DNA of 64,000 bases from Hodarchaeum sp048939265 (GCA_048939265.1 JBHLPQ010000001.1:1-64000); one strand, 5' to 3'; positions 17,645 through 27,866 are shown, numbered from the stretch's first letter. Made by a program: numbers and translations. Notes: a model not told the origin generated them from the letters alone.

Positions 17645-19393
17645 ATGGTAGATCGAACAACCTCTGCACTGATCATCCTAGCCATTTTCATTAGTTATCC
17701 TTTTGCAGCAGCATTCTTACTGGGTATAGTAGCTGTAGATAGAAACACAACTAATTTTTCCATTTATAATGAAGGTTGGAATGGAGCTAGTGCATTCAAG
17801 AAAATGTTCGAAGAATATGGCGACGAAGGGGAAGGGGGTCAAATCTCTACTATTGTTGGCAGTAATAATGTTCTAAATCGTTTAAATGCTTCTGAATCCA
17901 ACAGTTCTCTCATCATATTAGGCCCAGCAGTCCATTATGATTTTTCCGAAGCATTAGCTATTGTTTTTTACGCTATTAAGGGAGGACGAGTTTTAATCGC
18001 AGATGACTTTGGCACAGCTAATGATATCCTTGGAGTTCTTTCTATCTTTCTAGGAATGATGGCACAGATAGATTTAGGTGGTTTGGGGTACAGTGATGCG
18101 ACAGGAGGGACAAATATCTTTGGATTTGAAACAACTACAGACAATACTACAACTACAACCACCACTGAGTCATGTGATCTCGGTGCAAATTTCCCAATTG
18201 CTGGAGTTGCCATTAATGGGAGCCTACTAGTTGACCAAGGTAGCTACAAACCTCCTACCCCTCTCACGCCGATATTTCATTCTCCTGTTTCAGTTACTCA
18301 AGGTACCAGCTATCGAATGCCAGCCCCTTGGGTCACTGAATTTACAGAGGGGCTCAGTGGTAATGGTGTTGTGGGAAATTTTGCTTCAATCATAACAATG
18401 AAGGTTCGTTATCCAGTTAACGCGACAGAGGACCCCATTACAGGAGAATGCCAAGTCTCTTATGAAACTAAATGGGTGCCAATGGGAGAGTTTCCAGCTT
18501 CTCTATCCAACGCGTTTTCTGATGTAAAAAGCCAAGTCTCTAATTTAAATATCCCTGATTTTTCCTTCAGTTTTCAAATCGCTGTCCTCTATAGCAGTAG
18601 TGAGGCATGGTTAGAATCTGATATTGAATTAGCAAAGCAAGATGTTAATAAAATAGGCCCAAATGTGACTGAATGGGGAAACCCAACCATTGGATTTCCA
18701 GTTTTTGTTTATTTTCCTTTTCCTCTAGGAGGAGACTTAACCATCTGTTCAGATCCCTCCATTTTCATCAATGAGTATATTGATGATGAAAGAGAAGAGT
18801 ATGATTCAACTTACGATAATAGAGCTTTTGCTCAAAATGTAGTCGATAAAATGATGACAAGTCGGCCAGGTCAAACAATCATATTTGATGAAGGACACCT
18901 TGCAAATCACCCTTTATCACCAACCCTCCCACTTAGTTTATATCTGAAATTTCTCGATATGATTTCAATGTTTCCCCTCTTTGCGTGGGCTTTACCAATT
19001 GGAGCAATTATATTATCAAGACGATTTATGCCGAAAAGAACACAAGCTAAACCTCTTCTGTTAACCCGTGTTGAACGATATTATGGGCGTAGCTTTTTCG
19101 CAGTTAAAATGCGTTGGTTCCTTGAATATCAACAATATTCGCGCGGTTTAGAACTGATATATCGCCGTTTAAGGCGTAATTTAATTCGCCGCTACAATCC
19201 AGAGGTTGACCTTACCCCTGAAGTGGCCGCTACTTACTTAGCAAACGAATTTCCCGATCGTTTCACTCATAGAGGCATTACTGATGGGTTAATTGCAATC
19301 GAACGGATTATTGATAGTCGAGCTGCGATTTCTGAACAAGAATTTTTAGATCACTATCTATTCCTAAAAAACATTGGAGTAGAGATAACTTAA
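17645..19393 (+). CDS. DUF4350-like membrane protein
   Basis: Domain order over 582 residues: an N-terminal membrane helix (about 8-28); an extracellular domain with 'NEGWNGASAFKKMFEEYG' (about 43-60) and 'GGRVLIADDFGTAND' (about 113-127), typical of DUF4350; a Thr-rich stretch (about 163-178) that looks like a glycosylated linker; 'IIFDEGHLANHP' (about 415-426); a second membrane span (about 437-457); and a C-terminal cytosolic helical region of about 125 residues. DUF4350 proteins are usually encoded with MoxR and DUF58, as here. Molecular function is unknown. Confidence 0.75.
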   Translation: MVDRTTSALIILAIFISYPFAAAFLLGIVAVDRNTTNFSIYNEGWNGASAFKKMFEEYGDEGEGGQISTIVGSNNVLNRLNASESNSSLIILGPAVHYDFSEALAIVFYAIKGGRVLIADDFGTANDILGVLSIFLGMMAQIDLGGLGYSDATGGTNIFGFETTTDNTTTTTTTESCDLGANFPIAGVAINGSLLVDQGSYKPPTPLTPIFHSPVSVTQGTSYRMPAPWVTEFTEGLSGNGVVGNFASIITMKVRYPVNATEDPITGECQVSYETKWVPMGEFPASLSNAFSDVKSQVSNLNIPDFSFSFQIAVLYSSSEAWLESDIELAKQDVNKIGPNVTEWGNPTIGFPVFVYFPFPLGGDLTICSDPSIFINEYIDDEREEYDSTYDNRAFAQNVVDKMMTSRPGQTIIFDEGHLANHPLSPTLPLSLYLKFLDMISMFPLFAWALPIGAIILSRRFMPKRTQAKPLLLTRVERYYGRSFFAVKMRWFLEYQQYSRGLELIYRRLRRNLIRRYNPEVDLTPEVAATYLANEFPDRFTHRGITDGLIAIERIIDSRAAISEQEFLDHYLFLKNIGVEIT

Positions 19394-19435
19394 TCTTAAT
19401 TAAACCGTACTGATGATCTTTAAGATAAATTAGAA

Positions 19436-20503
19436 GTGAAAGAAATGAGCAAAACCGATTTGAAAGGGAAAGATTTCACTAGTGATGAATTAACTTATGA
19501 AATGCTGGATGTTCACGATATAGCTCGTGCATATCAACAAATAATGGGAGAAATCCGAAAAGTATACATCGGAAGGACTGAAATCTTCGAAATGCTTTGG
19601 ATTGCTATGTTAACGGGTAAGCATGTCTACCTCGAAGGCGTTCCAGGTATAGGGAAGACTTACATGGCAGAAACCTTTTCTAAAGTCCTTGGAACTGAAT
19701 ATAAACGAATTCAATTCACGCCAGATATGCTTCCTTCAGATATCGTTGGAACAAATATTTTTAATCCTAAAACAGGAACCTTCCGACTAAAGAAGGGCCC
19801 CATTTTTGGTAATGTTATTCTCGCAGATGAAATTAACCGAGCTCCTCCGAAAACACAATCTGCAATGCTTGAAGCTATGGCTGAACGACAAGTTTCAATC
19901 GAAGGGGAAACGCACAAGCTCGAACAACCATTTGTTGTTATGGCGACAGCAAACCCTGTTGAACAAGAAGGAACATATCCCCTCCCTGAAGCTCAATTAG
20001 ACCGTTTTATGATTAAAGTTATCGTTCACCATTCTTCTCCTGACGATGAATTACGAATTATTAAATTTAAAAACGAACCCGTCCCCGCGACACTCAACCA
20101 AGTTGTTTCTCCTCAAACAATTGTAGCTATGATGGATGTGGTAAAAAGAGTCTATGTTTGTCCTGAAATCCTAGAAATGATACGTGATATCACTGTTTCA
20201 ACTCGAACTGACCCACGGTTAGTCTTGGGATGTTCTCCTCGTGGGAGTGAAAGTCTTTTGTTGTCAGGAAAAGCTAGAGCTGCTATACATGGTCGTGAAT
20301 ATGTCATTCCAGATGATATTCTTTTAATGATACCTCATATAGTACATCATCGCCTTATACTCAAACCTGAAGCTGAATTAGAAGGAATCACGCAGATTCG
20401 TATTGCTGAAGATGTTCGAGATGGATTGGTGCTACCAGTAGACCCAATAGAAGAAGAAGCAGTCTATGAAGAGTATTATGAAGAAGAAGTATACGAAGAA
20501 TAG
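19436..20503 (+). CDS. MoxR-family AAA+ ATPase
   Basis: MoxR ATPases act as chaperones that mature or insert partner complexes, usually with vWA-domain proteins. Walker A 'GVPGIGKT' is at 68-75, Walker B 'VILADEINRA' at 127-136, and a sensor-1-type 'TANP' near 171. 'PEAQLDRFM' near 187-195 is the MoxR-typical arginine-finger region. The protein ends in a very acidic tail, 'EEEAVYEEYYEEEVYEE', not part of the usual fold. The start is GTG at 19436; the in-frame ATG at 19445 is an alternative. The DUF58/vWA gene begins 28 bases later, the classic MoxR-DUF58 pair. Confidence 0.95.
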   Translation: MKEMSKTDLKGKDFTSDELTYEMLDVHDIARAYQQIMGEIRKVYIGRTEIFEMLWIAMLTGKHVYLEGVPGIGKTYMAETFSKVLGTEYKRIQFTPDMLPSDIVGTNIFNPKTGTFRLKKGPIFGNVILADEINRAPPKTQSAMLEAMAERQVSIEGETHKLEQPFVVMATANPVEQEGTYPLPEAQLDRFMIKVIVHHSSPDDELRIIKFKNEPVPATLNQVVSPQTIVAMMDVVKRVYVCPEILEMIRDITVSTRTDPRLVLGCSPRGSESLLLSGKARAAIHGREYVIPDDILLMIPHIVHHRLILKPEAELEGITQIRIAEDVRDGLVLPVDPIEEEAVYEEYYEEEVYEE

Positions 20504-20531
20504 GAAGAGTTTTTACTAGGTGTAAATGTGA

Positions 20532-22004
20532 ATGCTTTCATCCCGAGGAGCCTTCATTGCAATTGGAGGTATATTATTAATTTCTGTAGGATTAAGTGCC
20601 AAAGGAATCGGTACTGTAGCTACAATGTTCCCCATTCTCTCAGGTGAAGAAGGATGGGAAGCTACTGAAGAACCAGCTCCAACAAACGGAAACACAACTT
20701 CAATGGCAGACTTATTCAGACCGTTTGAAATTCTGAATAGTTCTCCGATAGTAGATTATGGCATGTTCCTTGGTACTTTATTGTTGTTAGCAAGTATCAT
20801 TGGTCTACCCTTTTTCCGTGTGTCAGCTAACGCATCACTTATACGAGTTACACGTACCGTGGATCGAGAGAAAGCTTTTGCCGGGGAGTATGTCCATGTG
20901 ACGGTTAAAATTGAAAACACTGGACGCCGCCGAATGGACTTTTTGGAGATCTATGATGCCATTCCTGATATGTTTGAAATCGCCTTAGGTGAAAACTTCA
21001 TTATTACTCAGCTTGAAGGTAGAGAGACTAAGGAATTCTCCTATATCGTTCAAGTAAGTACACGTGGAGTTTATCGCATTGGACCAGTGAAGGTCATCAT
21101 TCATGATAGATTAGGATTTTATTTTGAAGAAGACATAAGGCACTTCTATACAGAAATTCTTTGTTATCCTTCGTACGAAGATATTAGGCGGATGGAAGCA
21201 TTGAGTAAACGAAGACAACAAGGAAAGATGTTTGGGGCTCATAAAACAAAACAGAAAGGAATGGGAGACGATTTTCACGCATTAGCACGATACTACCCTG
21301 GTGCCCCCTTCAAATCTTTAGATTGGAAAGCTTTCAGCCGTACAGGGGAACTCATGGTTAGAGAGTTTGAATCAGAGAAGAATATTCGGATGGTTGTCTT
21401 TCTAGACCATAGTGGCAGTATGGGAGCTGGACTTCCTTTTAATACGAAACTAGACTTCGCTATCCGCTCTGTTATGCTAGTCATGAAGATGGCAGAAGAA
21501 CGTCAAGATTTATTCGGAATGGTAACATTTGCTGACCGACCCACATCTTTTCTTCCACCAGGAGGAGGAAAAGCAATGTTCTTTCAATTACTGGAAATTC
21601 TAGCTCTCGTAGAACCTCAAGGTCGATCGGATCCTTTAGCTGCAGTAGATTTTGTGATGCAGAGGGTACCTCGTGCCTCATTTTATGTTTTTCTGACTGA
21701 TCTTGAATCCTCTGATTCAGAAATTTTCACTGAAGCTGCAAAGCGCGCCCGTGCAACTAAGAACAACATAACTGTAATTTCCCCTTTCGGGCCGCTTTTT
21801 GAAACCAAGCTCAGTGATCTAACAGCCACAGAACGAGCTATAGCAGAAGCAATTTTCGAGGAGTATCTTGGATACAGAAAACAAGTAGAAGATAGATTGA
21901 GAGGATTGGGTGTCGAAATCATAAATGTTGGCCCTGATGATATGCTTCCCAATGTAATTAAGACATATATGGAAGGAAAACAAGCAGGAAAAGGAACTGT
22001 GTAA
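20532..22004 (+). CDS. DUF58 protein with vWA-type MIDAS motif
   Basis: 490 residues: two N-terminal membrane helices (about 7-30 and 75-98) flank a short external loop. A beta-sandwich region follows (about 100-210), then the DUF58 core with 'YYPGAPFKSLDWKAFSRTGE' (about 254-273) and a vWA-like segment 'VVFLDHSGSMGAG' (about 287-299). The DxSxS metal-binding site is intact, which is not always so in DUF58 proteins. It is likely the partner of the MoxR ATPase encoded immediately upstream, recognising a substrate at the membrane. The next gene begins 3 bases after its stop, so tight co-expression is expected. Confidence 0.9.
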   Translation: MLSSRGAFIAIGGILLISVGLSAKGIGTVATMFPILSGEEGWEATEEPAPTNGNTTSMADLFRPFEILNSSPIVDYGMFLGTLLLLASIIGLPFFRVSANASLIRVTRTVDREKAFAGEYVHVTVKIENTGRRRMDFLEIYDAIPDMFEIALGENFIITQLEGRETKEFSYIVQVSTRGVYRIGPVKVIIHDRLGFYFEEDIRHFYTEILCYPSYEDIRRMEALSKRRQQGKMFGAHKTKQKGMGDDFHALARYYPGAPFKSLDWKAFSRTGELMVREFESEKNIRMVVFLDHSGSMGAGLPFNTKLDFAIRSVMLVMKMAEERQDLFGMVTFADRPTSFLPPGGGKAMFFQLLEILALVEPQGRSDPLAAVDFVMQRVPRASFYVFLTDLESSDSEIFTEAAKRARATKNNITVISPFGPLFETKLSDLTATERAIAEAIFEEYLGYRKQVEDRLRGLGVEIINVGPDDMLPNVIKTYMEGKQAGKGTV

Positions 22005-22007
22005 AAT

Positions 22008-23405
22008 ATGCCCGCAGGACAAGCAACAGCTCATTTCTTTCGGATTTTATATATCACAATATTTGTGATTTCTGCGGTCTTGGTTCTTGTCAGTATTGAT
22101 CCTTCTATGTTTGATTTCGCACAGGTCTTCAATATCTTAGAATATATTATGTTGATAGTGCAAGTGCTAATCCAGGCTTTCGCTGGTGTAGCATTAAGCT
22201 TAGTATCTATGATTGCCTCAATTATAAAGGATATTCCTTTCATCGGGGATATCCTTCCCTTCGGGAATGTTCAATCTAATGGATATAGTAGTATGGTCAA
22301 TGCTCTTACAGCCATTACCAATCCTGAAAATGGTTTTTTCCCACATTCCAGCGCAACAACGATCACTTCATTTATTGAAGATTTTGGGAACTTTGTGGGA
22401 GCTACTACAATCCTGATTCTTCTTCCCGTTGCGTTTCTCTCAGGAATTGGATTTCTTCGTGAGGGAGACACGAAACTAGCGATATATTCATTTTTAGGGT
22501 TTCAACTTATCGTAATAATTGCCATTTTTACAGAAAAGATCAATATATCCACAACTATCAATGCAGATGTATCAACTTCAACATTTTTCTTGACGTACAT
22601 AATTGAAAACTTAATAGCAATGATCTTGAGTCCAATTTTCACCCTTGGATTTATATTATATCTTCTATTAGAAATCGCTTTTCAAACCTCCTATACTTTG
22701 AATATTATTGAACCCATGACTGAACGAGAAAAAAGAATCCAAGGACACCTAAAGAGAATTCGCACTTTTGTCCCCTTATCGGAAGAAGAAAAGGGAAAAG
22801 AGCAATCTATTCAGAGCGTACAATCAAAAAAGTTTGATCTGCTTGCAGCGAGTTATCTACGAGAGATGGTCGAAAGACGTGTCTTTAAGAAAGGAGAAGT
22901 AATGCGGGATGCAAAATCAACCATGCGTTTACAGTCATATCTCGCAAGTTTAAATCAAAGTGATCCTGAAACTGATTTAAAATTAGCAGCAAAAACTGCT
23001 CAACCTGATATTTCAGCACTACTTCGACATTTTGTCCCAGCAATGGTTTTCCGTATCATTGCAGTCACAATTCTGGCTTATATTATTATTTCGCCAGAAA
23101 TTCTTCTTAATCCTTTAGTAGGAAGTTCGTTTCCAGCACTTTTGCACAGTCTGGAACTCGGCCAACCTGAATTTCAAACAATTGCCATTCTCAATATAGT
23201 ATTACTTTTTATTCTCATCAGTGTAATTCTTCATTTCTTTTCTGGTGGAAGAACTAGTAAAATCGTCGAAAGAGTTGTTCAACAGATTGATACACTTGTA
23301 GACTTTGATAGGGCTCCAACACCAGTTGCAGCACCAGCTGCCGATGAACCATCTGAAGAAGAGGAAGAGGAACCTCCTTCCGATGAGGAAGAAGAAATTT
23401 CCTAA
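22008..23405 (+). CDS. Polytopic membrane protein of the MoxR cluster
   Basis: No family recognised. 465 residues with about seven hydrophobic segments: four or five in the first 230 residues, a cytosolic helical basic region (about 240-335), two more spans (about 345-370 and 393-415), then a tail ending in about 25 mostly acidic residues with 'EEEEEEPPSDEEEEIS'. The tail resembles that of the MoxR protein three genes upstream. Its start lies 3 bases after the DUF58 stop. The position suggests a membrane component of the same assembly. Confidence 0.7.
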   Translation: MPAGQATAHFFRILYITIFVISAVLVLVSIDPSMFDFAQVFNILEYIMLIVQVLIQAFAGVALSLVSMIASIIKDIPFIGDILPFGNVQSNGYSSMVNALTAITNPENGFFPHSSATTITSFIEDFGNFVGATTILILLPVAFLSGIGFLREGDTKLAIYSFLGFQLIVIIAIFTEKINISTTINADVSTSTFFLTYIIENLIAMILSPIFTLGFILYLLLEIAFQTSYTLNIIEPMTEREKRIQGHLKRIRTFVPLSEEEKGKEQSIQSVQSKKFDLLAASYLREMVERRVFKKGEVMRDAKSTMRLQSYLASLNQSDPETDLKLAAKTAQPDISALLRHFVPAMVFRIIAVTILAYIIISPEILLNPLVGSSFPALLHSLELGQPEFQTIAILNIVLLFILISVILHFFSGGRTSKIVERVVQQIDTLVDFDRAPTPVAAPAADEPSEEEEEEPPSDEEEEIS

Positions 23406-23430
23406 TTCTATTATTCAAGGAATTAATAAA

Positions 23431-23964
23431 ATGTCAAGATTGGATCCTGAAAGCACTGAAGCAAGAAAAGCGATATCTAAGGAAGTACCTGGCTATAATC
23501 GCTATGAGAAACAATCAGATAGAAAATCGAGTGAAACAGCAATACGAGATTATCTTGAATCACGTCTTTCAAGTTGTTTGGATGATATAAAAAAGATTCA
23601 AGAAGCTGCTTTAATGAGTCAAATGATAACAACCTGGTCTGACCTTGATCGCTTAGTCTCCAGTTTTTCAGATATTCGACACATGATAAAACAGACTGAA
23701 TATGGAATTAGTACCTTTTTTGACTCCAATGTAATCAAAGAATTTGATCTAAGTTATCTTTATACATTAGAAAATACTATTATCAACATCATAAGTCGGT
23801 TGGATGATAAAATAGGAAGTTTTGATGAATCTATTGAAAGTGGTATGCTTTCGGACAGCAGCCGTTTAACCAATGAAATCTTAGATGATTTATCTGCTAT
23901 TAGGGATGCATGGGAAGAACGGAGGAAATTAATTTCTGATTTTCAGAAATTAGGTCTAGTTTAA
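23431..23964 (+). CDS. Helical cytosolic protein closing the MoxR cluster
   Basis: 177 residues from ATG 23431, which has AAGGA ten bases upstream; an in-frame extension to 23305 only reads the acidic tail of the previous gene in another frame. The protein is mainly amphipathic helix with no membrane span and no recognised domain. Segments such as 'LESRLSSCLDDIKKIQEAAL' and 'LEDKIGSFDESIE'-like stretches suggest a helical bundle or coiled coil. It follows the membrane protein by 25 bases and is the last gene of the run. Confidence 0.6.
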   Translation: MSRLDPESTEARKAISKEVPGYNRYEKQSDRKSSETAIRDYLESRLSSCLDDIKKIQEAALMSQMITTWSDLDRLVSSFSDIRHMIKQTEYGISTFFDSNVIKEFDLSYLYTLENTIINIISRLDDKIGSFDESIESGMLSDSSRLTNEILDDLSAIRDAWEERRKLISDFQKLGLV

Positions 23965-24209
23965 TTTGTAATTTATAGTGTAACCTTTACGGATTTGTAT
24001 CCTTATTTTCTTCAAATCAACATCTTTCATTAGCTAAGTAGAAGTGAGTATGCATAGATAGAGTCTCTGGGCACCATCATATAGCCACATTATGAGCAGT
24101 TCAAACTTCAAATATTTATAGCTCACGATTTTTTCTTCCAACAAGCCTTAGATAGAATAAGCTTTGGTTTTTTTCCAAACCTGGCTCAAAACTGATAGGT
24201 GGTTTTTGT

Positions 24210-25487
24210 TTGAGCGAAGAAAATGTAATTAATCGCTATATCTTAATAATACCAGCCGTAATAATCCAATTATGTCTAGGTTCGATTTATGCTTGGTCAA
24301 AATTCCAAACAGCTTTGGTTAGTGAAACTGGAGTTTATGCTTGGGATAAACTTCTCACTCAACTCCCATTTACCGTTGGTTTGGCTTCTTTTGCTGGATT
24401 CATGATTTTTGCAGGAAGATGGCAAGATAGGGCTGGACCGAAAAGGGTCGCTACAATTGGAGGGATCCTTCTAGGGATTGGGTGGTTTCTTGCAGGTTTT
24501 GTCGATATTATTGCAGGTGAAAATGAATTACTAGGATTTCTTTGGATTGCGTTGACTTATGGCTTAATAGGTGGTGCAGGCATTGGTTTTGCTTATGTTT
24601 GTCCCATTGCTGCTTTGGTTAAATGGTTCCCTGATCTTAAAGGATTAATTACTGGGATCGCAGTCGCAGGATTTGGTCTTGGCGCATTTTTCCTTCTATT
24701 CATTGAAGAATTTTTGATAGAAGATATCAGCAATGGTCAAATCAGTTTAGCCTTCTGGGTTCTGGGTATCCTTTTCCTGGTTCTCGTAGTAGGGTCAGCT
24801 CAAATACTACAAAATCCTCCTGAAGGGTGGAAACCGCTAGGATATACTCCAAAACCTAGTCAAGTTACATCCGTAGGAGATAAGAGAGATTTCGAGCCAA
24901 CAGAGATGGTTCAAACCCCTCAATTCTGGCTTCTATGGCTGATGTTTATTCTGGCAGCGGCAGCTGGATTAATGACCATCGGAAATGTGACAACATTTAC
25001 TAAAGATCAACTAATCTTAGGAGGAATCTCTCCAGAGGATGCAAGTGTCCTAGCAGTGACAACAGGATCGTTTCTGTCAATTTTCAATTCCGCGGGAAGG
25101 ATTGTATGGGGTGCTGCTTCAGACAGACTTGGAAGGATCATTACAATGATGATAATGTTTGGCACCCTTGGAGTTGCTATGTTTTTCTTCGGAATACAGC
25201 AAGAATTTCTCTTATTATTGATAGGAGCATGCTTAATAGGCTTCTGCTTTGGTGGTAATTTCGCTTTATTTCCCTCCGCAACAGATGACTACTTCGGTAC
25301 AAAAAACCTTGGACGAAATTATGGTCTGGTTTTTACGGCTTATGGTGTTGCAGGAGCTTTAGGACCTTTCATTGCTGGAGTACTTGCATACAACGAAGCT
25401 TTCCCCATTCTCGGAATTCTGGCCTTCTTGGCTGCAGCTCTAGCTATCGTCACAGAATATTTGGCCCGAAGAAAAGCCGTTGTGTGA
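24210..25487 (+). CDS. MFS transporter, OFA (oxalate/formate antiporter-like) family
   Basis: 425 residues with 12 predicted membrane helices. The first span 'LCLGSIYAWSKF' (about 22-33) is characteristic of OFA-type transporters, and 'GRWQDRAGPKR' (about 70-80) is the MFS loop 2-3 motif. The pseudo-repeat 'GAASDRLGR' (about 305-313) marks the second half. The family moves small carboxylates such as oxalate and formate; the substrate here is unproven. TTG at 24210 with AGGTGG a few bases upstream is the likely start. The acetyl-CoA synthetase gene follows after a clear terminator, so a carboxylate theme is possible but they are separate transcripts. Confidence 0.85.
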   Translation: MSEENVINRYILIIPAVIIQLCLGSIYAWSKFQTALVSETGVYAWDKLLTQLPFTVGLASFAGFMIFAGRWQDRAGPKRVATIGGILLGIGWFLAGFVDIIAGENELLGFLWIALTYGLIGGAGIGFAYVCPIAALVKWFPDLKGLITGIAVAGFGLGAFFLLFIEEFLIEDISNGQISLAFWVLGILFLVLVVGSAQILQNPPEGWKPLGYTPKPSQVTSVGDKRDFEPTEMVQTPQFWLLWLMFILAAAAGLMTIGNVTTFTKDQLILGGISPEDASVLAVTTGSFLSIFNSAGRIVWGAASDRLGRIITMMIMFGTLGVAMFFFGIQQEFLLLLIGACLIGFCFGGNFALFPSATDDYFGTKNLGRNYGLVFTAYGVAGALGPFIAGVLAYNEAFPILGILAFLAAALAIVTEYLARRKAVV

Positions 25488-25494
25488 AGAAATT

Positions 25495-25530
25495 ACGTCT
25501 CTTAAAGACGTCAATTTTTTCTTTTTTTTT
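25495..25530 (+). terminator. Intrinsic-type terminator after the OFA transporter
   Basis: ACGTCT (25495-25500) pairs with AGACGT (25506-25511) around CTTAA, followed by T6-C-T9. It begins 7 bases after the stop codon. This is the clearest hairpin-plus-T-run in the window. Confidence 0.7.
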
Positions 25531-25733
25531 AATTATTTTTACTTATTAAACGTAATTAGTCCACAGTTATTGTGTCTTAACTTTTTAATTAGACCACCTC
25601 CCAAGAATTGGATAAGCTAAAACTCAATTACAATAAGAGAAACAAACTTCTTATTTTTTTGATAAAAGCTTTGAAATCGGATTATAAAGCTATAATTACC
25701 GTTGAATTCAAGTTTAGTTTTATATGACGATTA

Positions 25734-27791
25734 ATGAACAAAAAAATGGGCGATAATATGTCTGAGATGACAGAAACAGAGAAAGAAAAATCAAAAAAAT
25801 ATTATCCTCTTCCTGAGCTGGCGGAAAATGCCAGAATCGCTAATATGGATGCATACTTCGAAAAATGGAAATATTCAATCGATAATATGGAAGAATTTTG
25901 GGCTGAAGAAGCAAAAAAGCTAGATTGGATAACCCCTTATGAAAAAGTGTGGGTTCCCCCAACCGGAGAGAAAGATGAGTTTGTAGGCAAATGGTTTGCT
26001 GGAGGAAAACTAAATACCTGTTATAATTGCCTTGATCGATGGGTTGAGAAGGGATATGCAGACGAGGTAGCCTTAATTTGGATGGGTGAAGATGATACAG
26101 TGAAAGAATACAGCTACAAATCACTCCTGATAGAAGTAAATAAAGCAGCGAATGCATTGAAGTCTTTAGGGGTTAAAAAAGGAGACCGTGTATGTATTTG
26201 GTTACCAATGGTTGATACACTCGCTATCGTAATGCTAGCATGTGCACGGATTGGTGCTATCCATTCTATTGTATTTGGTGGATTCTCAGCAGAATCAGTG
26301 AAAGATCGAATTGATGATTCCGAATGTAAAATCTTGGTTGTTGCGGACGAAGTACGGCGGGCAGGAAAAAACCGGCCAATGAAAGATAATCTTCGGGGTA
26401 TCATTGAAACTTGTGATTCAATTGAAAAAGTAGCAGTCATCAAGCTTACCGGGGGCGATGTTTATGAATACAAAAAGGATGTAGATTTCTTAGCACTCAT
26501 GAAGGAGCAATCCTCAGAATGTGATTATGAAATAATGGATGCAGAGGATCCACTTTTCATTCTCTATACAAGTGGGACAACAGGAAAACCCAAAGGTGTT
26601 GTTCATACCACAGCTGGTTATTTAGTTTATGGAGTATCAACAAACTATTATGTCTGGGACTATTCATGCTTACTTGACTTGAAAGGAACAACCCCAGCAA
26701 CACGAGATGTCTGGTATTGCACTGCTGACATTGGTTGGATAACTGGTCATACACAAATCATCTATGCACCGTTATCGTTAGGAGCTATTTCCATTATGTA
26801 TGAAGGAGTTCCTACATACCCACACCAAGGAAGATTTTGGGAGATCTGTGAGAAGTTCGGTGTCACTCACTTCTATACTGCTCCAACTGCAATCCGAGCA
26901 TTAAAGAAATTCGGGGATGAACATGTCACAAAATGGGATTTGTCTAAGTTGAAAATGTTGGGAACAGTCGGAGAAGTATGCAATTGGCCCGAATGGCGTT
27001 GGTATTGGGAAATTGTAGGAAATGGCACAAAGGAAGATAAGCCTATTGGCCGTCCAATAGTAGATAGTTATTGGCAAACTGAAACTGGTTCTTATATGAT
27101 GGTGAATCTCGGTGCAATCACCCCTATGAAGCCTGGAAGTTGTACCTATCCCTTCTTCGGGATTAATCCTGTATTATTGGATGATGATGGGAAAAAAGTT
27201 TCCCAACCCAATATCCAAGCCTATTTTGCTTATGATATGCCTTGGCCAGGATTGATGAGAACAGTCTGGGGTGACCATGAGAGATTTGTAAACACTTATC
27301 TCACTCAATTTGAAGGTCATTACTTTACAGGAGATTATGCACTGATTGATGAAGAAGGGTACTATTTCATACTTGGCCGATCAGATGACGTTATTAAAGT
27401 TTCTGGTCACCGTCTTGGTTCCGCTGAGGTTGAAGCAGCTGTTAATTCTCATCCTAAAGTAGCTGAAAGTGCAGTTATCCCCTATCCTCACCCAGTCAAA
27501 GGTTCAACTATCTTTGCTTATATAACACTTATGGAAGGCGCCGAACCATCTGATGAACTAAAGAAAGATATTCAAAAGCACGTTCGAACAGTAGCAGGGC
27601 CAGCTGTTTATCCGGAGATCATCATGTTTGCTGAAGCAGTTCCTAAGACACGATCGGGAAAGATTATGCGCCGAGTCCTGAAAGCTGTGGCTGAAAAGAG
27701 AGATATTGGTAATGTTATGACTTTAGCCAACCCAGAAGTCGTTGAAGAACTTATTGCCCGCAGGAAAATGATGGGTGAAATTAAGTTCTAA
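25734..27791 (+). CDS. acsA: Acetyl-CoA synthetase (AMP-forming)
   Basis: It activates acetate (or a close short-chain acid) with ATP and CoA to acetyl-CoA, AMP and PPi. 685 residues, close to the usual 650. 'LYTSGTTGKPKGVVHTT' (about 277-293) is the AMP-binding P-loop, 'DSYWQTETGS' near 442 is the A5-type motif, and 'GRSDDVIKVSGHR' near 550 is the hinge. 'PKTRSGKIMRR' (about 633-643) contains the catalytic lysine, which in many relatives is controlled by acetylation. Several in-frame ATGs occur in the first 20 codons (25734, 25752), so the start is uncertain. No acetyltransferase or deacetylase gene is adjacent. Confidence 0.95.
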   Translation: MNKKMGDNMSEMTETEKEKSKKYYPLPELAENARIANMDAYFEKWKYSIDNMEEFWAEEAKKLDWITPYEKVWVPPTGEKDEFVGKWFAGGKLNTCYNCLDRWVEKGYADEVALIWMGEDDTVKEYSYKSLLIEVNKAANALKSLGVKKGDRVCIWLPMVDTLAIVMLACARIGAIHSIVFGGFSAESVKDRIDDSECKILVVADEVRRAGKNRPMKDNLRGIIETCDSIEKVAVIKLTGGDVYEYKKDVDFLALMKEQSSECDYEIMDAEDPLFILYTSGTTGKPKGVVHTTAGYLVYGVSTNYYVWDYSCLLDLKGTTPATRDVWYCTADIGWITGHTQIIYAPLSLGAISIMYEGVPTYPHQGRFWEICEKFGVTHFYTAPTAIRALKKFGDEHVTKWDLSKLKMLGTVGEVCNWPEWRWYWEIVGNGTKEDKPIGRPIVDSYWQTETGSYMMVNLGAITPMKPGSCTYPFFGINPVLLDDDGKKVSQPNIQAYFAYDMPWPGLMRTVWGDHERFVNTYLTQFEGHYFTGDYALIDEEGYYFILGRSDDVIKVSGHRLGSAEVEAAVNSHPKVAESAVIPYPHPVKGSTIFAYITLMEGAEPSDELKKDIQKHVRTVAGPAVYPEIIMFAEAVPKTRSGKIMRRVLKAVAEKRDIGNVMTLANPEVVEELIARRKMMGEIKF

Positions 27792-27812
27792 TTACTCCAA
27801 CGATCTCTCTCC

Positions 27813-27866
27813 CCTTTTTTTCAAAAATGATTTAGATTTTCTCTCGTTTTTCTCATTTCTTTACTT
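27813..27866. terminator. T-rich convergent terminator region
   Basis: Pyrimidine-rich sequence with runs of seven and five T lies between the convergent acsA and DUF167 genes. It could end plus-strand transcripts. No hairpin is seen. Confidence 0.3.

Noticed and set aside
23305..23430. Longer N-terminus for the last MoxR-cluster gene
   Set aside because: The extra 42 residues are an out-of-frame reading of the acidic tail of the preceding gene; ATG 23431 is preceded by AAGGA.
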